Source: Dromiciops gliroides
Lineage: Eukaryota; Chordata; Mammalia; Microbiotheria; Microbiotheriidae
Assembly (NCBI RefSeq): GCF_019393635.1
Contig: NC_057866.1
Span: 229,661,359-229,725,358, forward strand
Length of the DNA stretch: 64,000 bases
Reading direction: 5' to 3'
Below are positions 35,170-46,705 of the stretch, one piece after another (position 1 is the stretch's first letter; each line of letters starts with the position of its first letter). The notes beneath the pieces were generated by a model. That model made no database searches. It saw nothing but the letters and a program-made list of their open reading frames with translations, and was not told the origin of the DNA. A program made the position numbers and the translations under genes.

Positions 35170-35275
35170 GCATTGATTAAGCACCTACCAAGTGATAGGC
35201 ACTGTGCTAAGTGTTGAAATATAAAGAAAGAGAAAGAGTTCTCAAAGAGTTCACAGTCTAATGGAGGCACTTAAC
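35170..35275 (+). repeat. Dispersed family copy
   Basis: GATTAAGCACCTACCAAGTG, ATAGGCACTGTGCTAAGTGT and GTTCACAGTCTAATGGAGGC, truncated at the right. Confidence 0.7.
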
Positions 35276-36101
35276 AGAGTAGAACTTTGCATCTAAATGG
35301 ATTTTTAATGTAATACCAGTGGGTGACTTAGTGGAGGGTGGAGCTGGTCAGACAGTACTTTCTACTCCCTTCTCCCATATGTAAAGGGTTAGAGCAATTA
35401 TTTCCAGGTCTTTCCAATTTTCTCCTGGGGGAGTGGGGGTGGTAATTAAGAATGTGCTATTTTCATAGCCTAAGGGCAACATCTTGGCCTTGAAGTCCAT
35501 ATGGTCACATTCTCTCCTATTTTAGAGGGTTTATATTTGATAAAAATTTATTAATATTGTGATTATAGCTCAGAGCCCCTGTAAGAAAAAAAATTCTAAC
35601 ATTTAGAGATTTGATTCTCTGCCCTAATTAAAATTTTATGTATTCCCAACTCAACTGTCTTCTATATACTTGGAGCAAAATCAGAATCCATCTGAAAATA
35701 ACCAAGCATAGAACATTACAGTGCTTGTTACCAGATAGGCACAGGAAGTTCTCCTCCCTTTAAGGGAGAAACCCAGTAAAGAAGAAAAAATGGATCTTTG
35801 AGGGCTTCCCTCAGACCTTAATGAAATACAGTCACTTTAGTTCAAGTACTTTGTTCCAAAATGCCTGAAGGAACCCATCTCCATCTCTCTCCCTTTTCTT
35901 TTGAAGCTCAGCTCTCTTTTCAATTCTTCCCTTTTGCCTGTGACTCCTGTACCATCCAGATTTTTCAGCTTAGTTCATGATCTAGAAGTCAGGGCTAGGG
36001 ACATAGGCTCTATCACTGTTGAGGTAATTTAGCTTGTGCAGTCAGTCTCTGCTCCTTCCTCTCATACTACCATTTTGTAGATTGTCTTTATCCCTTTAAA
36101 G

Positions 36102-36274
36102 CAAAGTTTCTTAACCACTTTAGTGTCGTGTTTCCCTAGTATGGTGAAGTCTATGAACCCTTTCTCAGAATAATGTTTTTAAATGCATAAAATCAAATAC
36201 ATAGGATTATAATGGAAACAAATTATATTGAAATGTTAAAAACAAAACTTCAAGGATCCCAAATTAAGCCCTAG
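36102..36274 (+). mobile_element. Non-autonomous hAT-like DNA transposon
   Basis: TTCTTAACCACTTTAGTGTC at the left and CAAATTAAGCCCTAG at the right form imperfect terminal inverted repeats. The middle holds CTCAGAATAATGTTTTTAAA and ATGCATAAAATCAAATACAT. The same core recurs in the opposite direction at 39855-40075. It lacks coding capacity. Confidence 0.68.
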
Positions 36275-36562
36275 CTTTACTAGCTCCAAGTCCATCTTCT
36301 GACTCAGAGATTGAAATAGTCCAAATTGCTCTTAGGGAATGCTTATCCCTCTGAATTAGAAACCCCAAATGCCAATCAATTATCAAACCCATGCTACACT
36401 TGCATTAGAATGTTGTTATGCTGGAGTAAAAATATATTGTTTTAAATCCCTTATTGCTAAGCAAAATTGAGACAAGGGATAAAAATAGAAAGGTTCTTTG
36501 TTATGGGATTCTACTATTTGCATTACCTTTTGCTGCACCACTAGAGGCATTGTGATATAGAG

Positions 36563-36731
36563 CAGGGCTTCTTAAACTTTTTCCACTCAGGATCCCTTTT
36601 CACACAAAATTTTTTTTATGTGACTCCAGGTATATAGTTATATAAAATAGGCATACATAACCTTTTACAGTTGCCAATTTTTTTGCAAACCCCCACATTT
36701 AGTTACATGACCCACAGTTTAAAAAACTATG
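36563..36731 (+). mobile_element. Non-autonomous hAT element with 8-bp target duplication
   Basis: It begins CAGGGCTTCTTAAACTTTTT and ends with CCACAGTTTAAAAAACTATG, imperfect inverted repeats of hAT type. ATATAGAG (36555-36562) and GTATAGAG (36732-36739) flank it, 7 of 8 bases equal, as expected for hAT transposition. It has no coding capacity. Confidence 0.82.
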
Positions 36732-36886
36732 GTATAGAGTGTCATCTTTGTGGGTAGGAATAACTGGAATCAAAATCTGTCCCTGACATTGTTTTAGCTT
36801 GACAATCTTGGGGAAATCATGTAAACCCTTTGTGCCTTCATTTTCTTAAGCTATAAAATGGAGACTATAGTACCTTTAGTACGTGT

Positions 36887-37110
36887 TTTTGTTGTTGTTC
36901 AGTCATGTCCAGCTCTTTGTGACCTCATTTGGGATTTTTCTGGCAAAGATACAAGAGTGGTTTGCTGTTTCCTTCTCCAGCTCATTTTATAGATGAGGAA
37001 CTGAGGCAAACATGGTTAAGTGACTTGCTGAGGGTCAAGTGTCTGAGGCTGGATTTAGACTTAGGTCTTCCTGACTCCAGATGACACTCACTGTACCACT
37101 TAGCTACCCT
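36887..37110 (-). repeat. SINE with RTE/BovB-like tail, inserted in the MIR
   Basis: GTTGTTGTTCAGTCATGTCC, TCTTTGTGACCTCATTTGGG, CAGCTCATTTTATAGATGAG, and a reversed head with TGTACCACTTAGCTACC. Confidence 0.88.
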
Positions 37111-38234
37111 GTACCTAACTCATAGGTATTACCTACCACCTATGAAGTATACCTACTCCACAGGATTGATTTGAGGCACAAATTAGATAATACCAGCATA
37201 ATATTTATCACACTTTAAAATGTCAGGCTTTTTTTTTTCTACAGTAGTCCTTCCAACTTTATGGAATGGAGATTAGACGTATAAATCAAAAATTTTTTTT
37301 AGTATAAATCAATTTAAACTGATTTGCAGTTGGTGAATATCTATGTAAATCAGATATGTCTTTTCTTTATTCTATATACTCCATCATCATTCCTGCCTCC
37401 CTAGAATTTTATAGCTATTTTTATAGTCTGTTTCCTAGTTCACATGGTTCTGCCCATCTAAATTTTCTCTACATGCACTTTACAATAACTCACTTCATAT
37501 AGAGTATTCAGTTTCTGATTTCCTACCCCTCCACCACCAATGAAATTTTTTTTTTAGATTGTATTCCCAAGAGCATAGGTGAGAGAAGTTATGTAAGTGG
37601 AGAAAAGTAAACAATCTTGCTCAATACATAGAATTTGGATTTCCTTAAGGGCGGGTGGGTCTCACTATCAGTCTCTTTGTAAAGATGTCTTCTGGAACCT
37701 CCTAGGACAGGTGCTGAGGTGTCAGAAGGGAAAAAAGGAGAAGGAACGAGTGGAAGGCAGAGAAGATTAATCTTAGGAAATTCACCCATGTGGTTTACCT
37801 GTCTTTAAGACAGGTTGGTTTAATCAGCATATTGCTCCATTCCATAGAACTCATTGACATGGCTCATATCCTCAGTGAGAGTCTGACAACATAGGAAATT
37901 CCCTACCAAAGGCAGATGGAAGTTACATTCAATGGATAGCCAAAGATCACAATTAATATGAAACAATGCACTAACATGAAAAAGTTATCTGGAGAAAAGA
38001 TTAATGGAAAGCAAGTTAAGTGACTTTAATAATGAACAAGTGAATATGACTCAGCTAGAAGCAAAAAAAAAAAAAATCCAAGCAATAAATCCATGGTCCA
38101 TCACATTCTTGTGCACAAAAGCAGAAAAAGGAAGTTGAACTTGTGTCTTAAGTTGAAGACATCTGCTTTCCAAATTCGAATTTGGAGATAGGTGAGGTTG
38201 ATTCAGTCCCTTTAGCTTTGTCATTGTGTGATCA

Positions 38235-38455
38235 AAAAGGCAGCTAGTGGCATAGTGGATAGGGCACTAGGCTTACAGTTAGGAAGACCTGAGTTCAAAT
38301 CCAGCCTCAAACACTTACTAGGTGTATGAGCCTGGGCAAGTCATATAACCTCTATTGGCCTCAGTTCCTCCAATTGTAAAATGGAGATAATAATGGCACC
38401 TAGGAGTATTGTGAGGTCCAAATGAAATAGCAGTTGTAAAAAGCACTTGGTTCCA
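38235..38455 (+). repeat. MIR-type SINE
   Basis: GGCAGCTAGTGGCATAGTGG, GACCTGAGTTCAAATCCAGC, CCTCAGTTCCTCCAATTGTA and TATTGTGAGGTCCAAATGAA. Full length. Confidence 0.85.
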
Positions 38456-38984
38456 CCCTTTGAGGAGGATGTTAACAAGAGGGAATAGGTCCAGAGAAGA
38501 GAGATCAAGATAATGGGCAGATTATAGACTGATTTATGTAGATTTGTGGAAGGAACTAGGAGCATTTAGCCTAAAGAAAATATTATCAGTGGGCAAGAAT
38601 CAGTCTTTATCAGGTAGAAGAAAGACTAGACAGCATTGTCCTCCAAGAGAAAAAAAAAGAGGAGAACTGGATATTGTTGTTGAGTGGCAGCATAATGCTC
38701 TGTGGGAAGAAGATGCACTGATGCTTCAATGGACATGTCATTTAATATGAGAATATTCTTTTCAATGGTGCCAGTTGATAACTCATCTATATCATGTCAT
38801 CTTGTTCAGTCCTTTTTATTGACTTCCTAAAAAACTTCACCAGGGGCCTACTTGAACTACTGGGGTTTTCTCCTATATCTCTTGATATTTTACGATACTA
38901 AAGGAGAACACAGGCTACGAATCAATTATTCCTGGCTCTTACTGCACCATTGGCCCAATGCTTGCCTTAGTAATACATTTGTCT

Positions 38985-39300
38985 GATGATATTTCTTATG
39001 CCACACCTCCTCTGCAATTCTTTATGGGTAATTAGCAACAGAGAGATCAGTTTTCCAATGTCCTCATTGCGGCAGGAGCTGCGGCTCCCATATTGGACTG
39101 CACAGCCACACTGTGGCCTGTGGCTCTTCAAGGCGCTGATTCACGGTCATTCACGACTGTTGGAAGCCTACTAATTAGCAGCGTACTGATTACTATCATG
39201 CCTGTCTATCACTCTTTGAGTTACCTCCAACTTAATTTCTTCATGCAATGCAGATTCCAGATTAATATTCATATTATATTACTAGAAGAATATTGGTTTT
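38985..39300. other. Non-repetitive stretch with CpGs and homeodomain-type sites
   Basis: No repeat is recognised here. It has clustered CpGs (ATTGCGGCAGG, GCTGCGGCTC, AAGGCGCTG, TTCACGACTG, CAGCGTAC) that stand out in the AT-rich intron. Directly beside them are TAATTAG-like homeodomain cores (CTACTAATTAGCAG). This is a candidate regulatory element only; conservation was not tested. Confidence 0.3.
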
Positions 39301-39854
39301 AAAAAGAATATTACTTTTTAAAAAAAATGGGTCTTCATTTCAAGGAAAAATATGGAATCTTTAAAAGTACTATGCAGTTTCCCAGAGGCCAAACCAATTT
39401 CCTTCATCTAGTTATTTCAGTACCCAATTTATGGTCAATCCATTATATCCATCCAAGGTAGTGGATCATCTCTATGGATTGTCAAAGAACTCTGTATTAT
39501 AGTATGAAAATATATAATATTCATCTACTTGGTTTTACCATGTGGAAAGTTAGATTTAATTCTTTTCAGTGATTATAAATCTCATTTGAGAGATTTTTAC
39601 AATACTCCAGGACTTGCTGAAGTCATCATGATGTCATTAATTAATAGGAAAATCTGGTGAACATTCCACTTAGACTCTTCCCTGGACATCCTCCACGATG
39701 ATGACAATATCTGGAGATTATGTGATTCATTGTTTAATGCTTGCTATATATATATGGAAATTTGACAGAATTAGCTCTGTTGTTAGAAATTTAGAGGAAT
39801 TTTGTATCATTCTTATAGAAACATCAGAGACATCTAGGTAGAGAAGAGCCTTGA

Positions 39855-40075
39855 AGGCATGGATTCTTTACCTGGGATCAATGGAGAGTATGATTAGATT
39901 TCATGGGTTCTGTGACATTGTTTTATTAAAAATATTTTGACAACTGTATTTGAAAATAATTTATTTTCTTTATAATCATATGTATTTTATTTTATGCATT
40001 TATCAACTTTATTCTGAGAAAGGGTCCATAAACTTCAGCATACTGCCAGAGGTTTCCATGATGGAAAAAGAGGTA
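39855..40075 (-). mobile_element. Non-autonomous hAT-like DNA transposon, second copy
   Basis: Read in reverse it repeats the core of 36102-36274: a TATGTATTTTATTTTATGCA stretch, then TATTCTGAGAAAGGGTCCAT and AAACTTCAGCATACTGCCAG. The outer ends are diverged. Confidence 0.62.
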
Positions 40076-40527
40076 AACATCTGTTTTAGCATGATACTTA
40101 ACCATACCAAATCAAACACTTTAAAAAGTATTCAACAAGGAGTATTATGATGGAATCTTGTATTCTCCATATCAGTTAGTCAATTATCTGAGAAAGTAAG
40201 GGTAAAGAAATGATTTACTTTATAATTTGTGAAAAACTCCCTCTTCCCTTTTCATAGATTCATCATGGATGCTTTTGAAAAAAAAAGGCACAATAGACAA
40301 TAAAAATTATTTAAAGTGTCTTCAATGAATAGCATAACATTAAAGTTCTTAAAAGAAAAGCTAGATAAATTGCAGAAAATAAACTGAGATAGCACAATAA
40401 TATTAGTATACCTTAATATTCTTTTCAAAGATATAAAAAAGTCCAAAGGAAATATAAACAAGATAGAAAATATAGAGCAGAATAAATATTGGAAAAATGA
40501 GATTTCAGTGACTTCTATTGACCTTTT

Positions 40528-40683
40528 TAAAAATTTTATTTTTAAGTGAGGCAATTGGGGTTAAGTGACTTGCCCGGGGTCACATAGCTAGTAAGTGTTA
40601 AGTGTCTGAGGCCAGATTTGAACTCAGGGACTCCTGACTCCAGGGCTGGTGGGTGCTCTATCCACTGCACCACCTATGTGCCC
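40528..40683 (-). repeat. Short CORE-SINE with near-perfect target duplication
   Basis: GGGGTTAAGTGACTTGCCCG, CACATAGCTAGTAAGTGTTA and a reversed head CACCACCTATGTGCCCC. CTTCTATTGACCTTTT (from 40512) and CTTCTATTGACTTTT (from 40684) flank it, differing by one base. Confidence 0.9.
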
Positions 40684-40839
40684 CTTCTATTGACTTTTAA
40701 ATGTAAATATAACAGAGTATGAAGATCTCTTTTCTATATTCTCTATACTACATTGACAATAATTGATCATTTGTTAAAGGAAAAAGGAATCAAGCATATC
40801 AAAAGACAGACATAAGAAATGCATATGTTTTAGATCATG

Positions 40840-42440
40840 GTGAAGTAAAAATAGTAATTAATAAATTAAATATAAGCATAAGACATAGATGGAGACCAAG
40901 ACATCCTAAATAATGGGTGTCAAAACAATATGTAATTATGTTAAAGAGAATGATAAAATTGAGACAGTGCACCAAAACTTGTGGGATATAGCTAAAGTTA
41001 TTCTCCCAATTTATAAATTTTGGGGTAGGGAGGAAATTAACAAAGCCTAATAAGCTATTAGCTAAGATGTTCAGAAAAGAGATCAAATTATCAATTTATG
41101 AAATTCACATCAAAGAAGAAATAAAGAGAATTGTGAGTAATGTCTTTATACAATCACAGCAACACTGAGAGGTCAAAGGGAGTGCATAAGTATCTACAAA
41201 AACACAAAATATTCAAACAAAACAAAACAAAATAAATATTAAATTGCCTGGTTTCAGAATGATAAATCAAACAAGCCAAAGAACTGGCAATGTAGCATGA
41301 AGAGGAAGCAGAGGTGGAGGTGGGGTGGAGTGGGGTGAAGGGGGACATCAGCAAAGAGTAAAAAAAAAAAGCAAAAGTGAATAACTATGCTATTAAAAAA
41401 TCAAGATATAAGGTCCTCTACCCAAATTATTTGGGAATTAACTTACCAAGATACACTATACATTCATATAAGTAAGAGTACAACAGTTTATAGAAATGTT
41501 TGGATCATATTAATAAAAATTAAAATCATAGTATTACCTTAAAGCACCTAGGGTAGCAAGGTGGCACAGTGGACAGAGTGTAGAACTCGGAGTCAGAAAG
41601 ATCTGAGTTTGAATCCTTTGTGAGACTCCTGCAATTAGTATGAACCTGAGTTAATCACTTAACTTCAAAATGCTTCATTTTCCTCATTTGTAAAATTGTG
41701 ATAATAGCACCTTCCTCCTAGAATTGTTGTGAGAATTAAATGAGCTTGCCTATATAAAGCACTTTTCAGATCTTAAAATTCTGATTCTTATTAGCTAAAT
41801 TAATGTATAGACTTAGTACTGTACTGATAACATTATGCAGAGCATACTTTCTAGAACTAGATGAAATAACAATTTTTATAGAACAAAAGATCTAGAATCT
41901 CATCAGGAATATTAGGAAAAGAGTACAAATTAAAGAAGCACATTTTCAACAGAGTTTTATTTGTATTTTATAGCATTAGTAACCCAAACTATTTAGTACT
42001 ACTTGAAAACCAAAACCAGGAAAACAATCAATTGAACAGAACAATTAAGCAAGAAAAGAAACAACAGAAAATATTAGTCTAATGTCTGATAAACTCAAGA
42101 AATAAGAAGGACTTCCATTTTTACAAGAACTGCCAGGAAAATTTAAAAACAATCTGGCAGAAATTAGATTTAGACTAATATCTTACAGCATATACCACAA
42201 TAAGTTTATAATAGATACATGACCTAAACATAAAAGTTTGCAATAGAAAACAATAGAGAAGAATGGAAATGGGTAATGTTCACTAATATGTTTAGGGGAG
42301 AATTCTTAACTGGAGATCATAGACAAAATTTAAACTATAGAAAATTTAAAAACAAAATAAGTGAAGACAGAATAATAGCTATCGTGTAAAAACAAGCAAC
42401 TGTCTTGTAACAGCCATGGGCATCAATTAAAGATTATTAA
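40840..42440 (+). mobile_element. Old L1 ORF2 fragment, internally deleted
   Basis: Near 40960-41000 the plus strand translates to an ETVHQNLWDIAKV-like text, matching the L1 ORF2 segment just after the endonuclease. Around 41845-42230 it resembles the later ORF2 region (CTTTCTAGAACTAGATGAAA, AAAAGATCTAGAATCTCA, TGGCAGAAATTAGATTTAGA, ACCACAATAAG). The distance between these is much shorter than in a full L1, so the reverse-transcriptase part is largely missing. A MIR-type SINE lies inside. Many stops; no function. Confidence 0.6.
41550..41785 (+). repeat. MIR-type SINE inside the L1 fragment
   Basis: GGTAGCAAGGTGGCACAGTG, GATCTGAGTTTGAATCC, TCCTCATTTGTAAAATTGTG and TTGTTGTGAGAATTAAATGA. Full-length sense copy. 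Confidence 0.82.
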
Positions 42441-43964
42441 ATAATATCCTTTACACATAGATAATTCTTGTGAAGATTTTATAGAACTGAGAAGGCCAGC
42501 AAAGAGGTTATTAGTCACTGATCTCCTGATTTCTTGCTGTGCTAATAATGAGGTCCCTAGAGGTCTTTTGTATGCTATTGATCTGGTAAATTTGCTTTTC
42601 CTGTCTGTGTTTTCTTTTGTGTTATTTCTACTTTATACAATACCCTGGGTGCTTGTATCAGCTTGACTGTCACTAGAAAAGGGTTTGCCACAGCAAGCTT
42701 GACAGATCTAATTTTCATGTATTTGTTGACTTTTTTTCTGATTTTATATTTTAAATATTTTTAGACAATCTTCTTAGTCTTAGTCTTTTGCTCACATTTC
42801 TGAAAATTGTTTTTCTTTCCTTCACTGTTTTTTGTTATAGCATGAGGTTGTATCACTCACAATATTAAATTATTATCCTCCACAAGCCTTTTACCAAGAA
42901 CTGCACATTCCAAACTTGTGTTGCCCTTTGCTTCTCTTTCTCAATTTGGCAAGGAGATCAAGTGATTGCTGGATTCAGTGGTTTTCCTAGGATCTTTTGA
43001 TCTTTTTATTGTAGTGATCAGTTTACTTTGGTTAAAATTCCTTTGGAAGTGGTAATAGCCTGTACTGATGCCTAATCTTTTATCCATTTCCCATTTTTTT
43101 TAGTATTAATAGTTTAAACAGGTTGGATAAGTTCTACATATGTTTACATTTTTATTCTTTCTTTGAATATGCTATTACTTTTACTACTTTCTATAAACAT
43201 CTGGTTTTGAGTACAGAAAGCTGATTCAGAAATGTCTCCCACATCTATAATCAGTCATTTCATGTCTATTATTATATAATAAAATTCACTTTTATTTGTG
43301 ATGTTATTCAGCATTCATGATATCTAGAAACTGTTGACTCTACTCATGAAGAAGTATTGATTTCTCTTGTTTGTTACTATTGGATTGTATTTTCTAGTAG
43401 ATTTTACTAATTTCTCCTTGCCGGTCTTTACACTGAAGACACTAAACATTAATATAAATTCTGGTTTAATTTGGATAATTTTTAGTTAATTTGGAGTTTT
43501 TAGTCTGTAATTCCTCACCATCTACAAAAGATATTGATATGTTAGCTATAATTATCTTTACAGTAGTCTTTTTTGCAAATAAGTCATGAGCTCATGATAA
43601 GCCATGAGCACTGCCATATAAGATAACCAAATATCCTATGAAATGATTATTGCATATGTGATCAACTCTACCAATCCTCAAAATCAACTTTACCAATTCC
43701 TCAATTTGCATATTTAAGAATTCCCTTCCAATTATGTATACCTTCCTTTGTCTTCTATGATTGTCTAGGTTAATATGAATCAGTTATTCCAGTAGTTTGC
43801 TCACTGAAAAATTGCCCTCACAATTTAGAACTATCCCAAAGTGGAACATCCTCCTGCTGGAAGTCTGATTTTTCCCCTTGGTCTTCAAATGCCTTCAAGG
43901 CCATATGACAATTTATTAGGAATGGTGTAGAAGAGTCAGAGATCTTAGATCAAGGAATGATAGG

Positions 43965-44095
43965 ACTTTCATGACAACTTCCTTATTTTGCAGATGAGGA
44001 AACTGAGATACAGGGAGGTGAAATAAGTTACTCAAGATTTACCCCTTTACATTAAGAATCAGAGGCAGGATTCCTATTCAGATACAGTTTGCACC
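43965..44095 (-). repeat. MIR-related fragment
   Basis: TTTTGCAGATGAGGAAACTG and AGATACAGGGAGGTGAAATA followed by AGAGGCAGGATTCCTATTCA resemble the antisense MIR core without its head. Confidence 0.6.
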
Positions 44096-44389
44096 ACAAA
44101 ATGCAAAATAGTCTCTTCTAATTCAAATTTTATGATATATGTCCTTAGGATTCAGAATAAAAGAGTGAAAAATCATAAACTGAATTTTGAATAGAAAATT
44201 ATTTTGCCTTATTGATTTTTTAAGTAGAGAAAACATTTTATTTTTCAATGGGCAGTAGTATTTGGATAAATCAGGAGAGCTAATGGTACTACACACATAT
44301 ATATGCATATATATGCATAAATATGTTCATATACACATATACATTCACCTCTGTACATCAAGGGAATGAAAAATATTATTATTTAATAC

Positions 44390-44900
44390 CATTTTGAGGT
44401 CCTATAACAAGCACAAATAAAGTTTAACTTAAATGTTCAGACAAGAAGGTGCCTGTTAGGGAATGTTAAAAATGTGCTATATGACTATAATGAATAATTA
44501 CTGACCTCAAAGAAATTACAAATATAACTACAGAGAATCATAGGAAGACTTAAGTAAGCAGAGCCAAGAAACCAATATAAAAATAACTGCAATATGTAAA
44601 ATGAAAAAAAAATAATTGTCACAAAATTGAAAGTGAATGCTGCAGAATTACAAAGATTAAGCAAGACCCCAAAGAAAAGATATGAAGAGATACCTCCCTC
44701 AACTCTTTTTTCAGAGTTGAAACATCATCTAGTTAATATAAAATGTTACATACATTTTGAACTTTTTTGGTGTATTTATTGGTTTTGCCGATTTTTTCCC
44801 TCTTCCTCTATTTCTTTGAGAAATTATCCTCGTAACATGGGATGGTTTTCTGGAAGGGACAGGAAAAGGAATATAAAGAGAAATTTAGGCAATGTAAAAA
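44390..44900 (+). mobile_element. L1 3' end fragment
   Basis: TTAAGTAAGCAGAGCCAAGA, AACCAATATAAAAATAACTG and a downstream TTCCCTCTTCCTCTATTTCT resemble the ORF2 terminus and 3' UTR of marsupial L1 (the known phrase there is AAGTAAGCAGAACCA). The plus-strand open frame 44627-44992 falls in this non-coding part and is not a host gene. Confidence 0.55.
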
Positions 44901-46204
44901 GAAAACATATCAATAGTATAAAAAAACCCTTATGTTTGGAATTGCTATTAATTGGAAAACATTTGTTTTTCAAGCATGGACTTACAGACTAGTGAGGATA
45001 ATTTATTTAGATTCTTCCAAATGATATAAAGTCATGAAAAGAGTTAATGGGAGTCTCTCCTCTTCTGGGACTGGGGCTCCTTCATTCAACATGATCAACA
45101 CTTTTTAAAGGTGTATATGGTATCTACCTCCATGATTTTATTAGAGATTTGGGAATTAAGTGCCACTCTATGTGATCCTGGGAGTGAAATGGGCCAGAAA
45201 GGAGGCCTTATTTATTCTGGTTTGTGATCATTTGGGTTTTATGAGAAAATGTCCTCAAAACATGAGTGATCCTCCTTCTCAAAGGATTACTCTCCAAAGG
45301 ATATGTTTCTGTTTCCTTAGGAATATCAAAAACTAAAATTGTCAACTAGGTATAAAAAGTAATTTCTGGTATGTACAATAAATATTTTGGTGTTTTTCAT
45401 GTTAAAAAGAGAATAAGACCTAAAAACTGCTGTTATTCCACCACTAAACAAAAAGTGATCCCTAGGACTTCTTTTTTCTTTCTTTCTTTCTTTTTTTCTT
45501 CACAACAAAGATTTATTTTATTTTTTCCAGTTACAAGTCATTTTCAAAAGATTTAGAGTTCCAAATTTTTCTCCCTCCCTCCCTCCCTTTCCTACCCCCT
45601 CCACAAGACAGCAACCAGGTTATATATGTACAATTCACAAGTGCTCTTTTCATTAGTTCTCTCTATGGGGGTGGATAGTAAGCTTCCTCTTTAGTTCCTT
45701 GGGATTGTCTTGGGTCACTGCATTGCTGAGAGTAGTTAAGTCTTTCACAATTGCTCATTGAATAATACTGCTGTCATTATGCACAATGACCTCCCAGCTC
45801 TGCTCACTTCACTATACATCAGTTCATGAGTCTTTCCAGGTTTTTCTGGGATCATCCTATTTGTCATTTCCTATAGCACAAAATCATATCACCACAATCA
45901 TATACCACAGCTTCGTCAGTCATTCCTCAGTTGATGGACATTCCCTTGATTCTCAATTCTTAGCTACCACAAAGAGTTGCTATAAATATATTTTGTCCAA
46001 TTTTCCCCCCTTTTCTCTTTTTCATGATTACTATTGTTAACTGTTTCCCTTCCATCCTATTCTCTTCCCCACGATATTATCTATCTTCTTTCATCCCATT
46101 CTTCTTCAAAAGGGATTTTCTTCTGTCTGTCCCCTGCCCCAGAAGAAGCCCTCCCTTCTTTTGCCCCTCTCTCTTTATCCCCTTCCCCTCCTATTTTCCT
46201 GCAG

Positions 46205-46450
46205 GGTTAGAGAGATTAGTCCACTCCATTGAGTGTGTATGTTATTCCATCCTTGAGCAAATTATGATGAGATTGAGGTCTTTGAGCCAATTCTGATGAG
46301 TGTTAGGCTCATTTACTGCCCAGATTAAATAGATTACTCTACCCAGTTGGGGGTGTGTGTGTTAATCCCTCCTTGAGGCAACTCTGAGGAATTTATGGTC
46401 TTTGAGCCTTTTCTGATGAGTGTAAAATTCATTTACTGCCCTGCTCCTTC
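46205..46450 (-). repeat. Internal imperfect duplication in the half-L1 3' region
   Basis: Two adjacent units of about 120 bp each carry GAGTGTGTATGTTATTCCAT or GGGTGTGTGTGTTAATCCCT, then CCTTGAG, TCTTTGAGCC, TTCTGATGAGTGT and TCATTTACTGCCC. The second unit follows the first directly. Confidence 0.75.
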
Positions 46451-46571
46451 CCCATTCTCTTCCTCCACTCCATAAAACTTTTCCTATTTCTTTCACATAG
46501 GATTTCACCTCTGACCTTCCCCCTCCCCCAGTGTATTCCCCTCACCCCTCAATTTAACCCTAAAGTTGTCA

Positions 46572-46705
46572 TCATGGGGAAACTAGGTGACCTAGTGGAC
46601 AAAGCATCTACCCTGGACCTAGGGGGATCCCAGCCAAAACCCCGGCCCCAGACACAAGAGTGTCATCCACTGCATGACCCCAGGTATATCCCCCAGCTTC
46701 AATTT
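46572..46705 (+). repeat. Diverged CORE-SINE at the ORF1/3'-region junction of the half-L1
   Basis: GGGGAAACTAGGTGACCTAG, CCCGGCCCCAGACACAAG and CACTGCATGACCCCAGGTAT keep SINE order in a form unlike the other copies. It sits next to the ORF1 stop and has no visible target duplication, so it may have replaced some element sequence. Confidence 0.65.

Larger units (their letters stand above)
36548..37215 (+). repeat. MIR-type SINE split by two insertions
   Basis: The head is at 36548-36562, the body continues at 36732-36886 (ACTGGAATCAAAATCTGTCC, TTCATTTTCTTAAGC, TATAAAATGGAGACTATAGT), and the tail resumes after 37110 (ACTCCACAGGATTGATTTGA, TTAGATAATACCAGC). The gaps are filled by a hAT-like element and by an antisense SINE. 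Confidence 0.65.

Noticed and set aside
44627-44992. 121-codon plus-strand open frame
   Set aside because: It falls in a decayed L1 3' region and has no homology I recognise.
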